Notes under the pieces: model-generated
Database searches by the model: none
Told to the model about the DNA's origin: nothing
The model's input: the letters and a program-made list of their open reading frames with translations, nothing else
Origin: Clostridium sp.
GTDB taxonomy: Bacteria > Bacillota > Clostridia > Clostridiales > Clostridiaceae
Reading direction: 5' to 3'
NCBI GenBank assembly: GCA_018372555.1
Contig: JAHAIU010000039.1
Coordinates: 1-18,820 of the forward strand
Length of the DNA stretch: 18,820 bases
In this document: positions 13,761 through 18,820 of the stretch, piece by piece
Numbering within the stretch: position 1 is the first letter of the stretch
Layout: every line of letters begins with the position of its first letter
Position numbers and translations under genes: made by a program

Positions 13761-14775
13761 GAGAAAAGTTAATTATTCTTTTATAATAATAGCACTAATA
13801 TTGTTAATTGTAGTAGCCTTCTATTTACATTTAACAAATGGGATGTTTGATATAAGTATTGGAGAGGTATTTCAAACTCTATTTAATTTAAATGATAATG
13901 AAAAATTTAGATTAGTAGTATTTGAATTTAGACTTCCAAGAATAATAATTGCTATTTTAGTTGGAATAGGTTTATCAATAGCAGGGCTTTTTCTACAAGG
14001 AATTACTAAAAATGAATTAGCTGATCCAGGGATATTAGGAATAAATTCTGGAGCAGGAGCTGCTGTTATTATATACATGTTTTTTGTTAGTTTTAATTCA
14101 TCAGTATCAGATGGAAGTAATTTTTTAAACATCTTTGCTATGCCTGTATTTGGATTTATAGGTGGGTTAGCAGCAGCAATACTAATATTATTATTCTCAA
14201 AAAACAATAACAAGATGGATATGCAAAAACTTATATTAACTGGTATAGCCATAAATAGTGGTTTTTCAGCTGTATCCATGCTTTTTTCTATGAAAATGAA
14301 TGCTACAGATTTTGAGTTTGCAGCTATTTGGCAAGCAGGTTCCATATATAATGCAAACTGGACATTTATTTATATGATGCTTCCTTGGATAATAATTTTA
14401 GGGTTATATCTTTATAAAAAGGTGCATTTACTAGATTATTTCCAATTAGAAGAAGGAAGTATAGTTGGTCTTGGTATCAACTTAGAAAAAGAAAAGAAAA
14501 AATTACTATTTGCTTGTGTTGGATTAATTAGTGCATCTGTATGCGTTGCAGGGAATATTGGTTTTATTGGATTAATGGCACCACATATAGCAAGGCAACT
14601 AGTAGGAATAAAACATAGAAAACTTATGCCTGTAACAGCTTTAATTGGAGCCTTACTTTTAGTAGTATCAGACTTTATTGCTAAGACTATTTTTGCTCCA
14701 TCAGAACTGGCTGTGGGAATAGTAGTATCAATTATTGGTATTCCTTATTTTGTATATTTATTATTTAAATCATAA
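13753..14775 (+). CDS. feuC: Siderophore ABC transporter permease, FeuC-like
   Basis: A 340-residue FecCD-family permease, partner of FeuB. Family segments include FRLPRIIIAILVGIGLSIAG, GITKNELADPGILGINSGAGA, FEFAAIWQAGSIYNANW, the ATPase-contact loop GNIGFIGLMAPHIAR and the C-terminal IIGIPYFVYLLFK. These match Bacillus FeuC closely as I recall it. AAGGAGGGG at 13738-13746 sits 6 bases before the ATG, and the start overlaps the end of feuB by eight bases, indicating coupled translation. The ATPase gene follows after 10 bases. The FeuB/FeuC pair is a heterodimer, unlike homodimeric vitamin B12 permeases. Confidence 0.88.
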   Translation: MHKRKVNYSFIIIALILLIVVAFYLHLTNGMFDISIGEVFQTLFNLNDNEKFRLVVFEFRLPRIIIAILVGIGLSIAGLFLQGITKNELADPGILGINSGAGAAVIIYMFFVSFNSSVSDGSNFLNIFAMPVFGFIGGLAAAILILLFSKNNNKMDMQKLILTGIAINSGFSAVSMLFSMKMNATDFEFAAIWQAGSIYNANWTFIYMMLPWIIILGLYLYKKVHLLDYFQLEEGSIVGLGINLEKEKKKLLFACVGLISASVCVAGNIGFIGLMAPHIARQLVGIKHRKLMPVTALIGALLLVVSDFIAKTIFAPSELAVGIVVSIIGIPYFVYLLFKS

Positions 14776-14785
14776 GAGGTAAGAT

Positions 14786-15571
14786 ATGAAGAATGCTATT
14801 AATATAAAAGATTTAAAAATAGGCTATGATAAAAAAATAATAATTGATGATTTAGATTTAAGCATTGAAGAGGGAAAGGTAACAAGTATTATTGGACCTA
14901 ATGGATGTGGAAAATCAACTTTACTAAAAAGTATAGGAAGAATACTTAAAAAGGAAAAGGGTGAAGTTTTTCTTCTAGATAAAAATATGGATAATATGAA
15001 GAGTAAGGAAATAGCAGAAAAACTGGCTATATTATCACAAAATCCTACTGCTCCTTCAGAGTTAAAAGTAGAAGAATTAGTTTCTTATGGAAGATATCCT
15101 CATAGATCTAATGTAAATAAATTATCTAGAAAAGATAAAGAAAAGATTGAATGGGCATTAAAGGTAACTAATACTCTTGACTTTAGAGAAAGAGAATTAT
15201 CAGATTTATCTGGAGGACAAAGACAAAGGGTTTGGCTTGCAATGGCATTAGCACAAGAAACAGATATATTATTATTAGATGAGCCAACTACTTTTTTAGA
15301 TATGTCTCATCAGCTTGAAGTACTTAATATTGTAAATAACTTAAATGAAAAACATAAGTGTACAGTAGTTATGGTTTTACATGATATAAATCATGCGGCA
15401 AAGTATTCTGATTTTATTATCGCAATGAAGGATGGAAAAATACTTTATAAAGATGAACCAAATTCAATAATGAAAAAGGAAGTATTAAAAAATATTTATA
15501 ATATAGATGCAGAACTTATAATAAATAAAAATTATGATGTCCCTTTATGTTTAAATTACGAGTTACTATAA
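14786..15571 (+). CDS. Siderophore ABC transporter ATPase, FepC/YusV-like
   Basis: A 261-residue nucleotide-binding protein that powers the FeuBC channel from the cytoplasmic side. Walker A GPNGCGKS at 37-44, Q-loop in ILSQNP (Gln85), signature LSGGQ at 141-145, Walker B ILLLDEPT (161-168), D-loop FLDMSHQ and switch His199 in MVLHDINHA. These are typical of FecE/FepC/FhuC proteins. Bacillus subtilis feuABC lacks its own ATPase and relies on YusV encoded elsewhere, so the cis-encoded ATPase is a difference. GAGGT at 14776-14780 supports the start. A strong terminator follows, ending the operon. Isoleucine is mainly ATA, about 15 of 25 by my count. Confidence 0.9.
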   Translation: MKNAINIKDLKIGYDKKIIIDDLDLSIEEGKVTSIIGPNGCGKSTLLKSIGRILKKEKGEVFLLDKNMDNMKSKEIAEKLAILSQNPTAPSELKVEELVSYGRYPHRSNVNKLSRKDKEKIEWALKVTNTLDFRERELSDLSGGQRQRVWLAMALAQETDILLLDEPTTFLDMSHQLEVLNIVNNLNEKHKCTVVMVLHDINHAAKYSDFIIAMKDGKILYKDEPNSIMKKEVLKNIYNIDAELIINKNYDVPLCLNYELL

Positions 15572-15588
15572 ACAGTAATATTTTAAGT

Positions 15589-15635
15589 AAAAGCTATACA
15601 TTTTATTTTAGGATGTGTAGCTTTTATTTTTTTTT
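15589..15635 (+). terminator. Intrinsic terminator of the feu operon
   Basis: AAAAGCTATACAT (15589-15601) pairs with ATGTGTAGCTTTT (15613-15625), one G-T wobble, followed by a nine-base T run (15627-15635). Confidence 0.85.
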
Positions 15636-15651
15636 ATTTAAAGAAATTCAA

Positions 15652-15681
15652 TGCAACTATTCTATGATATATTAAGTCTAA
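15652..15681 (+). promoter_or_regulatory. ECF-type promoter, likely autoregulated by the sigma factor it precedes
   Basis: TGCAAC (15652-15657) and AGTCTAA (15675-15681) are separated by 17 bases. The -35 with its AAC core and the GTC-type -10 fit the promoters used by Bacillus ECF sigma factors (TGaAAC and CGTCtaa types). Its position 50 bases before the sigma gene suggests autoregulation. Confidence 0.55.
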
Positions 15682-15730
15682 TATATGTAAAGAGAAACGC
15701 ATGCGTAGAAAACTTTCAGGAGGCAAATTA

Positions 15731-16291
15731 ATGGAACTTCTTATAAAAAAAGCTCAAAATGGGGATAAAGAAGCTTTTATATCTATAATAAATGAGCATC
15801 TTCAGATGATGTATAAGGTAGCGAAAACTAGGCTTACCTCTGAAGAAGACATAGGAGATGCAATACAAGAAACAATATTATCTGCATATAAAAGCATATG
15901 TGTACTTAAGAATACCTCTTATTTTAAAACCTGGCTAATTAAAATACTTATAAATAAATGTAATGATATTATCTCTAAAAATAAAAAGGTAATATATGTT
16001 GAAGATTATTATGAGAGTATTGAGAATGAGGATTCATTGGAGGATAAGGATAGTATAGAAGAAAATATAGTATTTAATGAAACTTTAAATTCTCTAGATG
16101 AAAGTTATAAAACAGTTATTGTACTTTATTATGTAAGTGGATTTAATACAAGGGAAATAAGTGAGATATTAAAGGAGAAGGAAGGCACAATAAAGTCTAG
16201 ATTAAGCAGGGCAAGGCAAAAGCTTAAGGAGATTTATTTAAAAAGTTATAATGAGGAAAATAGAAATTTTAAGGTAGGGGGAAGTAAGTAG
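15731..16291 (+). CDS. ECF RNA polymerase sigma factor (SigV-like)
   Basis: A 186-residue sigma-70 family protein with regions 2 and 4 only. Region 2 (about 10-75) includes DIGDAIQETILSAYKS and FKTWLIKILINKCND; region 4 (about 120-175) includes ESYKTVIVLYYVSGFNTREISEIL and the helix-turn-helix KEGTIKSRLSRARQKLK. It resembles the SigV/ECF30 branch. I chose the ATG at 15731, with CAGGAGG at 15717-15723; an in-frame ATG at 15701 precedes this site. The last base of the stop codon is the first base of the next gene. A candidate self-recognised promoter lies upstream. The inducing signal is not visible. Confidence 0.9.
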   Translation: MELLIKKAQNGDKEAFISIINEHLQMMYKVAKTRLTSEEDIGDAIQETILSAYKSICVLKNTSYFKTWLIKILINKCNDIISKNKKVIYVEDYYESIENEDSLEDKDSIEENIVFNETLNSLDESYKTVIVLYYVSGFNTREISEILKEKEGTIKSRLSRARQKLKEIYLKSYNEENRNFKVGGSK

Positions 16292-17340
16292 TGGATATAG
16301 ATAAGAAGATTAAAGATAAGTTAAGTGAAAAGGAAAGTATTCCAGAAGGAATTTTAGAAAAAGTAAATGATGCTTTTGGTGAAATTAGAAATGGAGAAGA
16401 GATTAATAGAAATAAGAATAGCAAAAGTAAAATTAATAAAAAGATAGTAGCTTCTTTTATTGGAGCATGTTTAATTTTATCATTTTCTATAGGACCTAAG
16501 GTATTAGCTAGTATTGAAGAGTTTTTAAAAGATAGAGGAATGCAAAAAGCTAAAAGTAATGGCTATGTTCAAGAGATGTTAGATAATGAAGTAAAAGATA
16601 ATGGAATATCAATAAAGGTTAATGAAATAATTCCTGATAAAAATAAAATAGGATTATCATTTACTTTGAACTTTGATGATGCTGATAAATTAAATGATGT
16701 TAGTGGTTTAAGGTTTGGTTTAAATATTAAAGATAATAATGATAGAGTTATTTTAGGCAAAGATGACGAAGGAATGTATTCACCATATTTTACAGGGGTT
16801 GAGTGGAATATAGATTTAGTCAATGCAGAAGATGGAGAGATAAAATATGATTTAATAATTACAGATACAAAAAGTATAATTGAAGATATAAAGAGTATAT
16901 CCCTAGAAATTGTTGATATTGCTTTATATAAAGATAATGATGATTCAATAGAAAAAATTAATGGTAACTGGAATTATGAGTTAGATTTATATGATGGAGT
17001 TACGAATGTTGAAAGTATAGACTATGTTTTAGAAGAGGAAAATGAAAATATCAAATTTGATTCTATGGTATCTTCAGCTACTAATACAATGGTAAAAATG
17101 GATATAAATATAGAAGCGTTAAAAGTAGATGAAAATATAGTTAATAAAATGATACTTACTGATGAAAATGAAAATAATATTTATAAATTCACTAATGGAA
17201 ATATGGAAAATATAGATGATGGAGTAAGAATAGCCTTTATGTATGACTTAACTACTTTTGATGATTTAGATAAAGTGAAAATCATTATAAGAGATATAAA
17301 TGGAGAAGATATAAAAATTAATTTAAGAAAAGAAATTTAA
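16291..17340 (+). CDS. Probable anti-sigma factor, DUF4179-type single-pass membrane protein
   Basis: A 349-residue protein starting at a GTG that shares one base with the sigma stop codon; a GGGGGAAG stretch lies upstream. A short cytoplasmic part (about 1-48) is followed by one membrane segment (about 50-70, IVASFIGACLILSFSIGPKVLA), then ASIEEFLKDRG and a long outside region. This layout, with a stretch around residues 45-140, is that of DUF4179 proteins, which are regularly encoded behind ECF sigma genes and act as anti-sigma factors. There is no His-Cys-Cys zinc motif, in contrast to the other anti-sigma factor in this window. The outside part is very acidic and Asn-rich with repeated strand-like segments. 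Role is inferred from family and coupling. Confidence 0.8.
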   Translation: MDIDKKIKDKLSEKESIPEGILEKVNDAFGEIRNGEEINRNKNSKSKINKKIVASFIGACLILSFSIGPKVLASIEEFLKDRGMQKAKSNGYVQEMLDNEVKDNGISIKVNEIIPDKNKIGLSFTLNFDDADKLNDVSGLRFGLNIKDNNDRVILGKDDEGMYSPYFTGVEWNIDLVNAEDGEIKYDLIITDTKSIIEDIKSISLEIVDIALYKDNDDSIEKINGNWNYELDLYDGVTNVESIDYVLEEENENIKFDSMVSSATNTMVKMDINIEALKVDENIVNKMILTDENENNIYKFTNGNMENIDDGVRIAFMYDLTTFDDLDKVKIIIRDINGEDIKINLRKEI

Positions 17341-17389
17341 AGATATTCTATAGATAGAAATTAAATTTAGAAAAGAGAATGTTAATGAT

Positions 17390-17420
17390 AGGACTATAAA
17401 CTATATGATTTATAGTCCTT
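17390..17420 (+). terminator. Intrinsic terminator after the anti-sigma gene
   Basis: AGGACTATAAA (17390-17400) and TTTATAGTCCT (17409-17419) form a perfect 11-base stem with an eight-base loop. The T run after it is short (TTTATTA), so termination may be moderate. Confidence 0.7.
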
Positions 17421-17442
17421 TATTATATACAAAATAATAATT

Positions 17443-17461
17443 GATAATTATTTTCAATAAT
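17443..17461 (+). promoter_or_regulatory. Fur-box-like sequence upstream of the marR promoter
   Basis: GATAATTATTTTCAATAAT matches the 19-base Fur consensus at 14 positions. It is directly next to the -35 palindrome of the MarR gene. In DNA this AT-rich, a match of this level can arise by chance. Confidence 0.3.
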
Positions 17462-17514
17462 TATCTTGACTTCAAGATATATTAGAGATATAATTATCTT
17501 GAAATCAAGATAAT
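17462..17514 (+). promoter_or_regulatory. marR promoter with two palindromic operators
   Basis: TTGACT (17466-17471) and TATAAT (17489-17494) are 17 bases apart, a near-perfect vegetative promoter. Operator 1 is TATCTTGA-CT-TCAAGATA (17462-17479) and covers the -35. Operator 2 has perfect 10-base arms, ATTATCTTGA (17493-17502) and TCAAGATAAT (17505-17514), and covers the end of the -10 and the start site. Their centres are 33 bases apart, about three helical turns. A bound regulator would exclude polymerase, so repression by the MarR protein encoded next is very likely. Confidence 0.85.
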
Positions 17515-17526
17515 GTAGGTGAATAT

Positions 17527-17949
17527 ATGGACAATGTAAATTTAAAGCTAGTTGTTGCAGTGGCTAGAATTTATAATAATTTATTTTTTCAAATAGAGAA
17601 GAGTCTTCAAGAGTTTGACTTAAATGTAAGTGAGTTTGGCGTTTTAGAAATGCTATATCACAAAGGTGATCAACCAGTGCAAAAGGTAGCAGAAAAAATT
17701 CTTGTAACTAGTGGAACAATTACTTATGTAATAAATAAGCTAGAAAAAAAGGGTTTTGTAATTCGTAGAAAATGTAATAAAGATAAAAGAGTTTATTATG
17801 TTTCCTTAACGGAAAAAGGAAAAGATTATATTTCACATATATTTCCTAAACATAAGGACTTTTTAGATAATTTATTTAAAGATTTAGATGAAGAAAGTAA
17901 AATTAAAACTTTAGATAATTTAATTCAACTAAGAAAAGTTTTAAAATAA
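17527..17949 (+). CDS. MarR-type transcriptional regulator, MhqR-like
   Basis: A 140-residue winged-helix regulator. The recognition region QPVQKVAEKILVTSGTITYVINKLEKKGFV (about 49-78) is followed by the wing DKRVYYVSLTEKG, the MarR signature. The outer helices (about 5-30 and 100-138) should form the dimer. There is a single Cys (Cys83 in RRKCNKDKR), near the wing, so thiol-based sensing is possible but not shown. The operators upstream resemble the MhqR operator of Bacillus subtilis, and the next gene is a nitroreductase as in the MhqR regulon, so a quinone or electrophile sensor is the best guess. The ribosome binding site (AGGTG at 17517-17521) is weak and close, in line with low, self-limited expression. 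Confidence 0.85.
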   Translation: MDNVNLKLVVAVARIYNNLFFQIEKSLQEFDLNVSEFGVLEMLYHKGDQPVQKVAEKILVTSGTITYVINKLEKKGFVIRRKCNKDKRVYYVSLTEKGKDYISHIFPKHKDFLDNLFKDLDEESKIKTLDNLIQLRKVLK

Positions 17950-18045
17950 TCTAATTTAGCAGAGAAAAGTTTTGAAATAATATTTAAAAAAGATTTATGA
18001 GAATTAATAAAGAAATTTTATATAAAAAGATAGGAGAGGTTATAA

Positions 18046-18645
18046 ATGAATAAAAATTTTTATGAAGCAATAAAGGAAAGAAGAAGCATTTATGCAATAA
18101 GTAAGGAGTCACCAATATCAGATGAAAGAATTAAGGAAATAGTAGAGTATATAGTAAAGCATGTACCATCAGCTTTTAATTCTCAAACTACAAGAGCTGT
18201 TGTCTTATTGGGAGAATCTCATGATAAGCTATGGAATATAACTATGGAAGCTTTAAGAAAGATAGTTCCAGAAAGTGATTTTGCATCAACTGAAGCAAAA
18301 ATCAATTCTTTTAAAGGTGGATATGGAACAGTTTTATTCTTTGAAGATTTCGCAGTAGTGGAATCATTACAAGAGCAATTTGAATTATATAAGGATAATT
18401 TCCCAGTATGGGCTCTTCAAGGATCAGGTATGATGCAATTCTCAGTTTGGACTGCTTTTGCAGCAGAAGGTCTTGGAGCAAGTCTTCAACATTATACTGA
18501 ATTAATAGATGCAGAAGTTAAGAAAGAATTTAATATACCAAATAACTGGAGAATGATGGCTCAAATGCCTTTCGGTAAGATTGTAGCAGGAGCTGGAGAA
18601 AAGGAATTTTCCCCAATAGAAGATAGAGTTAAAGTAATAAAATAA
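18046..18645 (+). CDS. Nitroreductase-family FMN oxidoreductase (MhqN/YdgI-like)
   Basis: A 199-residue flavoprotein, cytosolic. Family motifs: ERRSIYAIS near the N-terminus (Arg12, Arg13, Ser14 for FMN phosphate), PSAFNSQ (41-47) and GLGASLQHY (about 147-155). Such enzymes reduce nitro compounds or quinones with NAD(P)H by two-electron transfer. It lies 96 bases behind the MarR gene without a terminator or an operator of its own in between, so it is probably co-transcribed and repressed by that regulator. GGAGAGG (18032-18038) supports the start. A short tandem GAAAGAATGAAAAAAT-like repeat follows the stop. Confidence 0.88.
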   Translation: MNKNFYEAIKERRSIYAISKESPISDERIKEIVEYIVKHVPSAFNSQTTRAVVLLGESHDKLWNITMEALRKIVPESDFASTEAKINSFKGGYGTVLFFEDFAVVESLQEQFELYKDNFPVWALQGSGMMQFSVWTAFAAEGLGASLQHYTELIDAEVKKEFNIPNNWRMMAQMPFGKIVAGAGEKEFSPIEDRVKVIK

Positions 18646-18722
18646 TCAAAGAGTGAAAGAATGAAAAAATGAAAGAATTAAGGATGTAATTTTTATAGAA
18701 TTACTAATATTATTTTCTTTTA

Positions 18723-18820
18723 GGGGCTGTCGCACTAAATAATTAGTGCGAAGCTCTTTTTTGATGAAAAAAATAAATCCTAGACCCAAAAGTCTAGGAT
18801 TTATGGTAAAATATTTTTCA
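18723..18820 (+). mobile_element. Probable left end of an insertion sequence (IS1182-like), running off the window
   Basis: GGGGCTGTCGCACTA at 18723-18737 resembles terminal repeats of IS1182-type elements as I recall them. It is followed by a terminator hairpin and then a second perfect hairpin, TAAATCCTAGAC (18774-18785) with GTCTAGGATTTA (18792-18803), and a promoter-like TATGGTAAAAT. This arrangement fits the protective leader of a transposase gene that would lie just beyond the edge. No coding part is inside the window, so the family is tentative. Confidence 0.45.
18726..18762 (+). terminator. Strong hairpin with T run at the element edge
   Basis: CGCACTAA (18731-18738) pairs with TTAGTGCG (18743-18750); outer bases GGGCT and AGCTC extend the stem, and six T (18757-18762) follow. 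It would stop transcription coming from the nitroreductase gene before it enters the element. Confidence 0.75.

Noticed and set aside
13872..14345. Minus-strand frame of 157 codons inside feuC
   Set aside because: Antisense to a well-conserved permease; its composition is that of complemented membrane codons, with no start signal.
17462..17514. Direct-repeat or CRISPR-like array
   Set aside because: There are just two palindromic units around a promoter, without spacers of even size or any cas gene; operators explain them fully.
18648..18680. GAAAGAATGAAAAAAT tandem stretch as a functional repeat
   Set aside because: It is a short low-complexity stretch common in AT-rich clostridial intergenic DNA; nothing supports a function.
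1..18820. tRNA, rRNA or replication origin
   Set aside because: I saw no cloverleaf, no rRNA-like segment and no cluster of DnaA boxes on either strand.

Overview
The window is very AT-rich, uses strong AGGAGG-type ribosome binding sites and short intergenic gaps, and carries typical low-GC Firmicutes gene families. Heavy ATA use for isoleucine from about 4.8 kb onward, together with besA/btr/feu-type genes, points to a Clostridium-like chromosome. This is inferred from composition and families, not from a marker gene.

Layout. (1) 1-187 is the start of a broken IS30-type transposase. (2) 327-4735 is a four-gene Bce-type module for sensing and resisting antimicrobial peptides: response regulator, intramembrane-sensing histidine kinase, ABC ATPase and large FtsX-type permease. 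Its isoleucine codon use differs clearly from the rest of the window, so it looks acquired. (3) 4795-6026 holds a small ORF with a suspicious poly-T frame problem, then a membrane protein with an HELSH metalloprotease-like motif. (4) 6343-7870 is an ECF sigma factor with a zinc-finger, single-pass anti-sigma factor. (5) 8005-8859 (minus) is an aldo/keto reductase, followed by a small orphan gene at 9184-9558. (6) 9832-15571 is a catecholate-siderophore locus: a BesA-like esterase (minus), a divergent AraC-type regulator, then feuA, feuB, feuC and a dedicated ATPase, with a good Fur box before feuA. (7) 15731-17340 is a second ECF sigma factor with a DUF4179-type anti-sigma, and a likely autoregulated promoter. 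(8) 17527-18645 is a MarR regulator and a nitroreductase behind a promoter that carries two perfect palindromes resembling the MhqR quinone-stress operator. (9) The right edge enters what looks like the end of another insertion sequence.

How it fits together. The Bce module would detect and remove a cell-wall-active peptide. The siderophore locus would import a ferric triscatecholate (FeuA, FeuBC, ATPase) and release the iron by hydrolysing the trilactone (BesA), with Fur and the AraC regulator setting expression. No siderophore biosynthesis gene is present here, so scavenging of foreign siderophores is possible. The two ECF systems probably respond to different envelope signals. The MarR/nitroreductase pair probably handles electrophile or quinone stress. 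Two related MITE-like repeats sit inside the siderophore locus, one of them between feuA and feuB, and their ends resemble the end of the insertion sequence at the right edge. The main unusual observations are this repeat family, the double palindromic MarR operator, and the poly-T interruption at 4841-4847. I did not find a clearly undescribed multi-gene system.
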